A DNA stretch of 22,079 nucleotides from Flavobacteriales bacterium UBA5869 (GTDB taxonomy: Bacteria > Bacteroidota > Bacteroidia > Flavobacteriales_D > Crocinitomicaceae), in the NCBI GenBank assembly GCA_002432565.1, contig DJFP01000306.1:25717-47795 (forward strand). Reading direction: 5' to 3'. The notes beneath the pieces are model-generated. The model ran no database searches. It was not told the origin of the DNA and saw only the letters and a list, made by a program, of their open reading frames with translations. The stretch's first letter is position 1. Every line of letters begins with the position of its first letter. Positions 14,933-22,079 of this stretch are shown in pieces. The position numbers and the translations under genes are program-made.

Positions 14933-17119
14933 TTATCGAGTAAATAACATTTCTCTGAATTTTGGCAATGGCCACAACTCATCGTCTACCAATAACTCTA
15001 ATTTATCTGCGTGGTAACGGATTTCATCAAAATAAACTTTCACCTGATCACAATATGCCACCGCTCTCTCTTCTGCATGCTCAATTTTATTGGCATCTTT
15101 TCTTGCCTGAAGCATGATATCACAATTCGATTTCATTTTATTCAAATGGTTCGAAATCTTGGTTACCAACTCAATCTGAGCGTTTGCAGCCTCTCTTCCG
15201 GCCTTCTCACCCAGTGCGCTGATAATCCCCTGGATATTCGACAACAATCGGTTTTGGTATTCCACTACTGCAGGAATGATATGTGTTTGAACCAAATCTC
15301 CCATCAAACGGGCTTCAATCTGGATCTTCAAAATATAGTTCTCAAACTCGATTTCCTGACGAGCTTCCAACTCACGCGGAGTCAATACGTTCATTTCATC
15401 AAACAGCTTGACAAACTTCTTATCTCCCCATGCTCTCAACGCACGTGGTGTATCTTTAAAGTTATTCAAACCTCTTTTTTCTGCTTCCTTCACCCATTCA
15501 TCACCATATCCGTTTCCTTCGAAACGAATCTTTTTGGATTCTTTGATCAGGATCTGCAGTTCTTTTAAAATCGCTTCGTCTTTCGCTTCTCCTTTCTCAA
15601 TTCGCTTATCAACACTTGTTTTGAACGATTGCAGCTGTTTAGCCATAATCGTATTTAAAACAATCATTGCAGAAGCACAGTTTGCAGAAGAACCAACTGC
15701 ACGGAACTCGAATTTGTTTCCTGTAAATGCAAACGGAGAAGTTCTGTTTCGGTCTGTATTATCCAACATGATCTGAGGAATCTTACCGATGTTCAGTTTC
15801 AATTCTGTTTTATCTTCCGGAGACATTTTTCCTGCTTTTACGTTTTGCTCCAATTCATCCAGCATTCCGGATAACTGAGAACCAATAAACGTTGAAATGA
15901 TCGCCGGAGGAGCTTCATTCGCACCTAAACGGTGGTCGTTATTTGCAGAAGCAATACAAGCACGCAATAAATCAGCATTGTCGTGGATTGCTTTAATCGT
16001 ATTCACGAAGAATGTCAGGAACTGCAAGTTTGTTTTCGGATTTTTCCCCGGCTGAAGCAAGTTCACCCCCGTATCAGTGGATAGAGACCAGTTATTGTGT
16101 TTACCGGATCCGTTTACACCAGCAAATGGTTTTTCATGCAGCAAAACGCGGAAATCATGCTTACGTGCGATCTTCTCCAATAAGTCCATTAACAACATAT
16201 TGTGGTCGTTCGCTAAGTTACATTCCTCGAAAATCGGCGCACATTCGAACTGGTTCGGAGCAACCTCATTGTGACGGGTTGTAACCGGAATCCCCAATAT
16301 GATTGCTTCGTTCTCGAACTCACGCATGAAAGCTGTAACACGCTCAGGAATTGATCCGAAGTAATGATCTTCCAACTGCTGCCCTTTTGCCGGAGCATGA
16401 CCGAACAAAGCGCGGCCCGTCATCATCAGGTCAGGACGACAGTTAAACAAAGCCTGGTCAACCAGGAAGTACTCCTGTTCCCAGCCAAGTGTTGCATTTA
16501 CTTTTGTAACGTTTTTATCAAAATACTGGCAAACTTCAACAGCCGCTTTATCCACAGCATGCAAAGCTTTTAATAACGGCATTTTGTAATCCAATGATTC
16601 TCCCGTGTAAGAGATCATAATAGTAGGAATACACAAAGTTTTCCCGATCACAAAAGCCGGAGATGAAGGATCCCATGCAGTATAACCGCGCGCTTCGAAT
16701 GTATTTCGGATTCCCCCGTTCGGGAACGAAGAAGCATCCGGTTCCTGCTGCACCAACAATTCTCCGTCGAAACGCTCAATTGCACGACCCGGTCCTACCG
16801 GTTTGAAAAATGCATCGTGTTTTTCAGCAGTGGTTCCCGTTAAAGGCTGGAACCAGTGTGTATAATGTGTAGCACCTTTTGTAATAGCCCAATCTTTCAT
16901 CGCCGAAGCAACCTGATCCGCCATTTTACGATCCAGGCGGGTCCCATTCTGAATGGATTCCATCATGGATTTATATGCATCTGAAGGAAGGTACTCACGC
17001 ATAACTTCTGCATGAAATACATTTTTCCCGAACAGTTCGGAAACTTTTCCATCAAAATCAATGTGTTTTGGAGTACGATTGAGTACATCCTGATACGCCT
17101 GTAATCGCTTTGTTGCCAT
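14933..17119 (-). CDS. glnN: Glutamine synthetase type III
   Basis: Assimilates ammonia by ATP-dependent conversion of glutamate to glutamine. Size (728 residues) and motifs fit type III (GSIII), found in Bacteroidetes and some cyanobacteria, and not the 470-residue type I. Visible motifs: GWEQEYF (212-218), HNEVAPNQFE (283-292), NGSGKHNNWS (336-345), NEAPPAI (401-407) and NRTSPFAFTGNKFEFR (458-473). The start at 17119 (MATKRLQAYQ) is preferred because the in-frame ATG at 17140 lies inside the TAGTTTTG promoter box. It ends in a clear terminator. Three CACCCCCT-like boxes upstream are candidate control sites. No glnB or ammonium transporter adjoins. Confidence 0.95.
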   Translation of the reverse strand: MATKRLQAYQDVLNRTPKHIDFDGKVSELFGKNVFHAEVMREYLPSDAYKSMMESIQNGTRLDRKMADQVASAMKDWAITKGATHYTHWFQPLTGTTAEKHDAFFKPVGPGRAIERFDGELLVQQEPDASSFPNGGIRNTFEARGYTAWDPSSPAFVIGKTLCIPTIMISYTGESLDYKMPLLKALHAVDKAAVEVCQYFDKNVTKVNATLGWEQEYFLVDQALFNCRPDLMMTGRALFGHAPAKGQQLEDHYFGSIPERVTAFMREFENEAIILGIPVTTRHNEVAPNQFECAPIFEECNLANDHNMLLMDLLEKIARKHDFRVLLHEKPFAGVNGSGKHNNWSLSTDTGVNLLQPGKNPKTNLQFLTFFVNTIKAIHDNADLLRACIASANNDHRLGANEAPPAIISTFIGSQLSGMLDELEQNVKAGKMSPEDKTELKLNIGKIPQIMLDNTDRNRTSPFAFTGNKFEFRAVGSSANCASAMIVLNTIMAKQLQSFKTSVDKRIEKGEAKDEAILKELQILIKESKKIRFEGNGYGDEWVKEAEKRGLNNFKDTPRALRAWGDKKFVKLFDEMNVLTPRELEARQEIEFENYILKIQIEARLMGDLVQTHIIPAVVEYQNRLLSNIQGIISALGEKAGREAANAQIELVTKISNHLNKMKSNCDIMLQARKDANKIEHAEERAVAYCDQVKVYFDEIRYHADKLELLVDDELWPLPKFREMLFTR

Positions 17120-17137
17120 AAAATTCAAAATTTTCGA

Positions 17138-17170
17138 CAAAACTACAATTTTTAAAGGGGGTACACCAAG
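17138..17170 (-). promoter_or_regulatory. Promoter of the glutamine synthetase gene
   Basis: On the minus strand CTTG (17167-17170) and TAGTTTTG (17138-17145) are separated by 21 bases. The ATG at 17119 follows 18 bases later. The spacer contains an AGGGGGTA box (17156-17163) on the plus strand, so a bound regulator would directly affect this promoter. Confidence 0.6.
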
Positions 17171-17269
17171 AAAAAGTGTAAAATTTTATAAACACCCCCT
17201 GTTTATTTCGGTAAATTGATAAAAAATGTAATTATCCCCGTATCTGAAGCGAAAAATTTTTCACCCCCT
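17156..17269. promoter_or_regulatory. Three CACCCCCT-like boxes upstream of glutamine synthetase
   Basis: CACCCCCT occurs at 17193-17200 and 17262-17269, and as an inverted copy with one mismatch at 17156-17163 inside the promoter spacer. Such G/C runs stand out in otherwise AT-rich DNA. A regulator is not known; this is a candidate operator array. Confidence 0.3.
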
Positions 17270-17383
17270 ACACAACTATCAAATACAACAAAAGACAAAA
17301 CTAACCGATTGTTAAATAAATGGTTAACTATTGAATACTTCTTTTTTTTGACTAACTTACTTTCTAATTGAAAGACACATAAA

Positions 17384-17779
17384 ATGAAATTGTTTGGTTT
17401 TTTTCAACGGAAGAAAGGGAAAGCAATGAAAGAAAATATCACGAATATGGACGAAAATCATTTGGTTGTTATTCAGTTCTTCTACGGAATTGAGGATTTG
17501 AACGAATTACATGAGCTGGAAAAGCAATTGGATTCAAACATTACCGGAAGTGCTCTTGGAAAATACGAGGGGCACGACATTTCAATGGATTTTGGGGACG
17601 GTTATCTTTATTTCAATGGTAAAAATGCCGATCAGATCTTCGAATCGATCAAACCGATCCTGGAACAACATTACTTCATGGACAAATCGGTTGCTACACT
17701 GCGCTCCGGATCCTTTGAAAACCCTGCTGCAACAGAACGTGATTTTACCATCCGTTTTACCAAATTACAAGAGAATTAA
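17384..17779 (+). CDS. Uncharacterised small cytoplasmic protein
   Basis: A 131-residue protein without signal peptide or membrane segment. I do not recognise its family. The N-terminus MKLFGFFQRKKGKAMK is basic; in-frame ATGs at codons 15 and 22 are alternative starts. The rest has an alternating strand/helix pattern (HLVVIQFFYGIED, helix LNELHELEKQLDS, then GHDISMDFGDGYLYFNGKNADQIFESIKPILEQ), suggesting a small alpha/beta domain with a two-strand DGYLYF hairpin, a pattern also seen in some immunity-type proteins, which I do not claim here. It is followed 54 bases later by a gene with its own promoter box. Its codon use matches its neighbours. Confidence 0.7.
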   Translation: MKLFGFFQRKKGKAMKENITNMDENHLVVIQFFYGIEDLNELHELEKQLDSNITGSALGKYEGHDISMDFGDGYLYFNGKNADQIFESIKPILEQHYFMDKSVATLRSGSFENPAATERDFTIRFTKLQEN

Positions 17780-17808
17780 TTCACGTTCTGACATTTAGGT
17801 AAATTGAA

Positions 17809-17816
17809 TAACTTTG
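17809..17816 (+). promoter_or_regulatory. -7 box (TAACTTTG) of the next secreted-protein gene
   Basis: Perfect TAnnTTTG ending 17 bases before the ATG at 17834. It overlaps the region after the alternative ATG at 17804, which would therefore lie upstream of the transcription start; this decides the start codon in favour of 17834. Confidence 0.55.
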
Positions 17817-17833
17817 TGTTCAAAACGCTGAGC

Positions 17834-18517
17834 ATGAAAAATACCTTGTACCTTCTTGTCCTGATGATCTCTTTTTCTTCATTTGCGCAGCAAAAGCTGG
17901 CATTGAAAGATGTGGACCAGAACAAACTACTGAAAGACATTGTCTATACCCACACCAACAATGAAGATATTACACTTATTTATTGGTTCCCAATAACTTA
18001 TTGGGAAGTGTTATCTGCAAAGGAACCAAAAACCTTTACCCCGGAAGTGGTTTCTCAATTAAAACAAATGCTTGGCAACAAATCCATTTTCATTGCAATC
18101 TCCGGGAAAGTCAGTAATACAACCCATTCCTTCCAGACAAAAGGAGAAACGTATTTAAGGAATAACATCTCGGTTTCATTCGGTGGTAAATCATACAAAC
18201 CTATCGCTGAATCCCAATTATCATCAGAACTGACAATGCTGAGCGATTATATCAAACCGATGTTTGCTCAAATGCTCGGAGATATGGGCGCGGGAATGAG
18301 TCTCTTCTATTTTGAGATCACGGACAACTCCGGAGAAAATGCCTTGAATCCTTATAACAGCACAGATTTCACAGCGGGACTTGCTTCAGTAAAGAACACC
18401 TTCCACCTCCCTTTACCAAGTCTTTTCACAGATTCCAAATGCGCCAATGACGGGGAACTATTTCCTGCGAATTATGAGTTTTGTCCTTACCACGGTTCGA
18501 AATTAATTACACAGTAA
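17834..18517 (+). CDS. Uncharacterised secreted protein with C-terminal zinc-ribbon-like pair
   Basis: A 227-residue protein with signal peptide MKNTLYLLVLMISFSSFAQ. The start at 17834 is set by that signal and by a TAACTTTG box just upstream. The body has mixed helices and strands and no recognised family. The last 25 residues hold KCANDGELF and FCPYHGSKL, spaced like the two knuckles of a zinc ribbon, but with Cys-x2-Asp and Cys-x2-His in place of two Cys-x2-Cys pairs, so metal binding is uncertain. It precedes gcvT by 99 bases without a terminator; no functional link is evident. It could be an envelope or periplasmic protein. Confidence 0.7.
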   Translation: MKNTLYLLVLMISFSSFAQQKLALKDVDQNKLLKDIVYTHTNNEDITLIYWFPITYWEVLSAKEPKTFTPEVVSQLKQMLGNKSIFIAISGKVSNTTHSFQTKGETYLRNNISVSFGGKSYKPIAESQLSSELTMLSDYIKPMFAQMLGDMGAGMSLFYFEITDNSGENALNPYNSTDFTAGLASVKNTFHLPLPSLFTDSKCANDGELFPANYEFCPYHGSKLITQ

Positions 18518-18528
18518 TCTTCGCTTCT

Positions 18529-18598
18529 TCCGGGCAAAAATTCAACGAAATAGTTACTTTTACAGACTTAAAAACAGTCCCGGTAATAAATGCCCGGA
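18529..18598. repeat. Inverted pair upstream of gcvT
   Basis: TCCGGGCA (18529-18536) and TGCCCGGA (18591-18598) are exact complements 54 bases apart in the leader region of gcvT; a TACTTTTA at 18555-18562, one mismatch from the -7 box, lies between them. No glycine-riboswitch sequence pattern was seen. Confidence 0.35.
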
Positions 18599-18616
18599 CC
18601 TAAAACTTAGAAATCA

Positions 18617-19699
18617 ATGAAAAACACAGCTCTTACCCAGGTTCACGAAGCTTTGGGTGCCAAAATGGTTCCATTTGCAGGATTCAATATGCCGGTACAA
18701 TACGAAGGCGTTAATGCTGAACACGAAACAGTTCGAAATGCAGTTGGTGTATTTGACGTTTCTCACATGGGAGAGTTTTTGTTATCAGGTCCGGAGGCTT
18801 TGGATTTGATCCAGCGAGTGACAACCAATGACGCTTCTACCCTTACAATCGGTCGTGCGCAGTATTCCTGCCTTCCGAACGGAAAAGGTGGTATTGTAGA
18901 CGATTTGATCGTTTACCGCATCAAGGAAGAAGAATATTTATTAGTAGTAAACGCTTCCAATATTGAAAAAGACTGGAACTGGATCTCTTCTCACAACACG
19001 AAGAATGTGACGATGAGAAACCTTTCGGATGATTATTCTTTATTAGCGATCCAGGGGCCAAAAGCAGTTGAGGCCATGCAGTCATTGACCTCGGTTGATT
19101 TGTCTGCCATTAAATACTACCATTTTGAAGTAGGTCCGTTTGCGGGAATCGATCACGTGATCATTTCAGCAACGGGTTACACCGGTTCGGGAGGTTTTGA
19201 GATTTACTGCAAGAATTCCGAAGTGAAGCAGGTTTGGGACAAGGTTTTTGAAGCAGGTGCTGCATTCGGGATCAAACCAATCGGTTTGGCTGCGCGCGAC
19301 ACCCTGCGTTTGGAAATGGGATTCTGCTTGTACGGAAACGATATTGACGATACGACTTCTCCGCTTGAGGCAGGTTTGGGATGGATCACGAAATTCACGA
19401 AAGATTTTGTAGACGCAGACCGTTTGAAAGCAGAAAAAGAAGCAGGAGTTTCCAAAAAACTGATCGGTTTCGAAATGATCGACCGCGGAATTCCACGCCA
19501 CGACTACCGCATTTTGGATGCAAACGGAAACGTGATCGGGAAAGTAACATCCGGAACACAAGGTCCGAGCGTGAAGAAAGCAATCGGAATGGGCTACGTA
19601 AACACCGAATTCGCAGCTCCGGAAAGCGAGATCTTTATCGAGATCCGCGACAAAGGAGTTTTGGCGAAGGTGGTGAAGATGCCTTTTTATACGAAATAG
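18617..19699 (+). CDS. gcvT: Glycine cleavage system T protein (aminomethyltransferase)
   Basis: The T protein moves the methylene group from aminomethyl-lipoyl H protein to tetrahydrofolate, releasing ammonia. The 360 residues are the usual length. Seen are the N-terminal [15 protein letters not shown] (17-31), the HMGEF (50-54) loop, [14 protein letters not shown] (89-102) with the conserved folate-side Asp95/Asp96, IQGPKA in the middle, [11 protein letters not shown], the [19 protein letters not shown] strand pair and the C-terminal barrel with GxVTSGT. The gcvP and gcvH genes are not in the window, which is common in Bacteroidetes. A weak -7-like box and an inverted pair lie in its leader. 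Confidence 0.95.
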   Translation: MKNTALTQVHEALGAKMVPFAGFNMPVQYEGVNAEHETVRNAVGVFDVSHMGEFLLSGPEALDLIQRVTTNDASTLTIGRAQYSCLPNGKGGIVDDLIVYRIKEEEYLLVVNASNIEKDWNWISSHNTKNVTMRNLSDDYSLLAIQGPKAVEAMQSLTSVDLSAIKYYHFEVGPFAGIDHVIISATGYTGSGGFEIYCKNSEVKQVWDKVFEAGAAFGIKPIGLAARDTLRLEMGFCLYGNDIDDTTSPLEAGLGWITKFTKDFVDADRLKAEKEAGVSKKLIGFEMIDRGIPRHDYRILDANGNVIGKVTSGTQGPSVKKAIGMGYVNTEFAAPESEIFIEIRDKGVLAKVVKMPFYTK

Positions 19700-19739
19700 A
19701 GTCAAAACTCTTGAAATAAAAGTTGAGTGGAATTGTGAA

Positions 19740-19786
19740 AGCGGTTCCATTTTTTTGTGCACAAAAATGGGTCCGGTGCTTTTTAT
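19740..19786 (+). terminator. Probable terminator after gcvT
   Basis: CCATTTTTTTGTG and CACAAAAATGG (19747-19770) form a near-perfect palindrome centred on GTGCAC; outside it GG/CC pairs extend the stem with small bulges, and a TTTTTATTTT tract follows. Confidence 0.5.
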
Positions 19787-19949
19787 TTTGATTTTTTAAG
19801 TAGTATTGGACAGCGAAACGCGCAAGACACTATTTACTGACACTCTCAAATATTTCCGATGATTCTTAATATAACCTAGAGATTGAATTTAAAATAGTCT
19901 GGAATTGTGCTTACGCATAAGTTAGTAATAATTAAGAAACTCAATAAAT

Positions 19950-20708
19950 ATGGGATTAAGTTCGAATTCATTAATTCACTTTACAAAAAACCTAAACTCT
20001 TTAAATGGTATATTAAAAGATAATTTCAAAATCCGTTATTGTAGAGAAACAATTTACACTGGTAAAGATCATCGTGATATATTAGTACCTATAGTTTCTT
20101 TTTGTGACATACCGTTCTCTCAAATTATGGCTCATGTGAACAGTTATGGATGTTATGGGATTGGACTCAGTAAAAGTTGGGCTGAAAAAAATGGGTTAAA
20201 TCCAGTGTTTTATGTCGAGAAGAATTCCAGTTTCGCTGCAAGTTTTTTCAATCATTTATTTGAAAAAATCACTGGATCGAAAGACAAAATTAGCGATCTT
20301 TCTCTAGAAGAAAAGTATATACTTGATGTCATTCGATACATGAAAAATTATCAAGGTAATCTCAATCGTTTTGAAAAAAAAACAATTGAGAATTATAGAT
20401 TTTCTGATGAAAGAGAATGGCGTTTTGTTCTAAATCCTGAAAACAAAGAATTACTTGTAGGAAATCTCAAATCTTTAAAAACACAAGCTGAAATTAAAGA
20501 AGCTAAAGAAAGTTTGAATGATAAAATTAAAGACGAGAGACTCTATTTTGAGCCAGATGACATTAATTATATAATTATTAAAAAAGAGAGTGAAAGAAAT
20601 AGTGTTATAAGAAACTTGGAGCAAGTAAAAGGTAAATATCCAATGGAACAAGTAAAAAGACTTACAAGTAGAATTTTATCTGTAGAACAAATAAAAACTG
20701 ATTTTTGA
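19950..20708 (+). CDS. AbiGi-like abortive-infection protein
   Basis: A 252-residue soluble protein whose first half strongly resembles AbiGi (the antitoxin-type partner of the AbiG phage-defence pair): HFTKNLNSLNGILKDNFKIRYC (11-32), then PIVSFCDIPFSQIMAHVNSYGCYGIGLSKSW (47-77) and NPVFYVEKNSS. The C-terminal half is helical and charged, with a WRFVLNPENKEL strand. It is clearly more AT-rich (about 30 % G+C by eye) than the gcvT and peptidase genes on either side, and it lacks the TAnnTTTG promoter box, which points to horizontal acquisition. No AbiGii-type nucleotidyltransferase adjoins it. AbiGi mechanisms are poorly known; the family call is from memory of its N-terminal motifs. Confidence 0.7.
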   Translation: MGLSSNSLIHFTKNLNSLNGILKDNFKIRYCRETIYTGKDHRDILVPIVSFCDIPFSQIMAHVNSYGCYGIGLSKSWAEKNGLNPVFYVEKNSSFAASFFNHLFEKITGSKDKISDLSLEEKYILDVIRYMKNYQGNLNRFEKKTIENYRFSDEREWRFVLNPENKELLVGNLKSLKTQAEIKEAKESLNDKIKDERLYFEPDDINYIIIKKESERNSVIRNLEQVKGKYPMEQVKRLTSRILSVEQIKTDF

Positions 20709-20815
20709 TTAAACAAACTATTAAGGCAAGTAAATGCCACTTGAGAAAACAGTTATCCTCACAAAGTTCACTCAATTCTGCCCAAACTTTGTTCTCAATA
20801 TCAATTCATAAAACA

Positions 20816-20843
20816 AAAACCCCGGCGATAATGCCGGGGTTTT
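20816..20843. terminator. Bidirectional terminator between convergent genes
   Basis: AAAACCCCGGC (20816-20826) pairs with GCCGGGGTTTT (20833-20843) over 11 bases around a six-base loop. The A and T tails let it work for the AbiGi-like gene on the plus strand and for the peptidase gene on the minus strand. Confidence 0.88.
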
Positions 20844-20864
20844 CCGTTTCTATAGTTAATTGGC

Positions 20865-22079
20865 TTACTTCACCAACTTCATTTCATTAATCAAATTCGT
20901 TGCGCCGTAGCACTTGTCGATCAACCACAATGTGTAGCGAACGTCCAAGGAGATCGTCCGCTGGATGTTTGGCTCGAAGTAGATGTCACCGGACATTGCT
21001 TCCCAGTTTCCGTCGAATGCCGTACCGATCAATTCTCCGTTTGCATTGATTACCGGTGAACCTGAGTTACCACCTGTGATATCGTTGTTGGAAAGGAAGT
21101 TTACAGGCAATTTCCCGTTTACTCCGTACTGACCGTAGTCTTTTTTCTCCCACAATTCCTTGATGCGCGGATCAACCACGAATTCCGGGTTTGTCGGATC
21201 TTCTTTCTGCATCACTCCGTCCAATGTAGTGAAGTAGTCGTAGTGAACTCCATCTCGCGGATCGTAAGCCAATACATTTCCGTAAGTCAAACGCATCGTT
21301 GAGTTTGCATTCGGGTAGAATTTCTTGTTTGGCTGCATTTCACGCACTCCTTTTACAAACGCACGGTTTGCAACAGCAAGTTTCGCATTAGCCGATTTCA
21401 CAGCATCCTGCCCCATTGCAGCGGAGTATGCATTAGCAAGGTCTTTCACCAAAATGAATAATGGGTCCTGGCTGATCTTTTCCAAATCGAAGTTCTTCAT
21501 TGCTTCTTCATAACGCTCTTTGGAAACGAAAACAGAGTTTGTTCTCACACGGCTCATGAACGCGTCAATACCGCTTCCGTCAGCTCCGAATGTACGGGCA
21601 ATTCCTACGCGTTGTTCCATCGGGATATCGCGAACGTACATTTTTAATACTTCTTCCAAAGTCTCCAATTCGATTTCCATCGAACTTTCTGCATAGAATT
21701 CTTCAGCTGTCGGCTTAACAGCATTTTCGATTGCACCGTACATTTTATCGTTCCCGCTATTCTTCGCGTCCCACATCTGCTTGTACAAATTCACAAGCGC
21801 GTTAATACCTACCTGACGAACAAATTCACTGTAATACACCTTGATATAAATAACATCATTTGTTGCTTTGAAAGAAGACTCGATGTCAGAAAGCACATTA
21901 CTGTATTCCGCTTTTCCGGCAGCATATTTTGTGAACTCCTCTTCAAGCTTGCGTTTCTTATCTGCAACACGGTTCGCTTTCAACTGTTTTGTCTGACCGA
22001 TGAAGTATTTCCAGTAATTAGCAACCTGGGCGTACTTGGATGAATAATGCAAACGAACTTCTACATCCTTGTCCATGTA
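20865..22079 (-). CDS. S46 dipeptidyl peptidase (DPP7/DPP11 family), C-terminal part
   Basis: The last 404 residues of an S46 serine exopeptidase, which removes dipeptides from peptide N-termini in the periplasm; the reading frame stays open through the window edge, and full-length members have about 710 residues. The catalytic serine is in TGGNSGSPVI (codon at 21063-21065); His and Asp of the triad lie in the missing N-terminal part. The residue 18 positions after that serine, which sets P1 specificity in this family (Gly in DPP7, Arg in DPP11), is Gly in FDGNWEAMSGD, so a DPP7-type preference for hydrophobic residues is predicted. The helical domain (about residues 10-245 of the fragment) and the C-terminal NEMKLVK are typical. 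It ends 21 bases before the shared terminator. Confidence 0.92.
   Translation of the reverse strand, partial: YMDKDVEVRLHYSSKYAQVANYWKYFIGQTKQLKANRVADKKRKLEEEFTKYAAGKAEYSNVLSDIESSFKATNDVIYIKVYYSEFVRQVGINALVNLYKQMWDAKNSGNDKMYGAIENAVKPTAEEFYAESSMEIELETLEEVLKMYVRDIPMEQRVGIARTFGADGSGIDAFMSRVRTNSVFVSKERYEEAMKNFDLEKISQDPLFILVKDLANAYSAAMGQDAVKSANAKLAVANRAFVKGVREMQPNKKFYPNANSTMRLTYGNVLAYDPRDGVHYDYFTTLDGVMQKEDPTNPEFVVDPRIKELWEKKDYGQYGVNGKLPVNFLSNNDITGGNSGSPVINANGELIGTAFDGNWEAMSGDIYFEPNIQRTISLDVRYTLWLIDKCYGATNLINEMKLVK

Noticed and set aside
15011..15568. 185-codon plus-strand frame
   Set aside because: Antisense to glutamine synthetase, whose family motifs are unmistakable.
18518..18616. Glycine riboswitch before gcvT
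   Set aside because: The leader is only about 100 bases and lacks the conserved glycine-aptamer core; only an inverted pair is present.
20709..20805. Minus-strand open stretch with protein-like composition (ENKVWAELSELCED)
   Set aside because: About 32 codons in the gap, no start codon, a stop immediately upstream, and continuation only antisense to the AbiGi-like gene. It could be a gene remnant but is too short to call.
20705..20890. 61-codon plus-strand frame after the AbiGi-like gene
   Set aside because: It runs through the bidirectional terminator and into the peptidase gene; no protein-like features.

Overview
The window looks like chromosomal DNA of a Bacteroidetes bacterium, probably a flavobacterium of the Crocinitomicaceae/Fluviicola type. 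The signs are a secreted protein with a C-terminal type IX secretion (T9SS) sorting domain, a type III glutamine synthetase, an S46 dipeptidyl peptidase, a long-form IspH, and repeated TAnnTTTG boxes (the Bacteroidetes -7 promoter element) just upstream of genes with almost no Shine-Dalgarno sequences. Genus level is inference. No rRNA, tRNA, CRISPR array, transposase or integrase was seen.

Layout. 1-1857 (minus): the N-terminal part of an Rrf2/IscR-type regulator, a DUF2490-like envelope protein and a VanX/DdpX-type D-Ala-D-Ala dipeptidase lipoprotein. 1935-4415 (plus): a class I/II PLP aminotransferase abutting a CNNM/CBS/CorC membrane protein. 4416-4802: a gene-free stretch packed with palindromes, including a strong terminator and a 21-bp inverted repeat. 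4803-6985 (plus): a protein made of two tandem 182-residue copies of a secreted/membrane-anchored unit, then a DoxX-like polytopic membrane protein overlapping it by ATGA. 7097-10500 (plus): an orphan NarL-type response regulator, then a tightly overlapping operon of a secreted 404-aa protein, an ECF sigma factor and a single-pass, probably anti-sigma-like protein. 10568-12268 (minus): a receiver / class III adenylate cyclase / HD hydrolase fusion. 12468-13328 (plus): the T9SS cargo protein with a perfect terminator. 13470-17119 (minus): IspH and type III glutamine synthetase. 17384-19699 (plus): two uncharacterised proteins and GcvT. 19950-20708 (plus): an AT-rich AbiGi-like abortive-infection gene that looks acquired. 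20865-22079 (minus): the C-terminal part of an S46 peptidase of DPP7 type.

Most of the window is ordinary core genome (amino-acid and nitrogen metabolism, isoprenoid synthesis, peptide degradation) mixed with Bacteroidetes envelope and signalling genes. The most noteworthy items are the fused duplicated gene at 4803-5900, where a four-base insertion seems to have destroyed the ATGA stop/start overlap that still exists at the end of the second copy; the cyclase-HD signalling fusion; the AbiGi-like gene without an evident AbiGii partner; and several families of intergenic inverted repeats between convergent genes.
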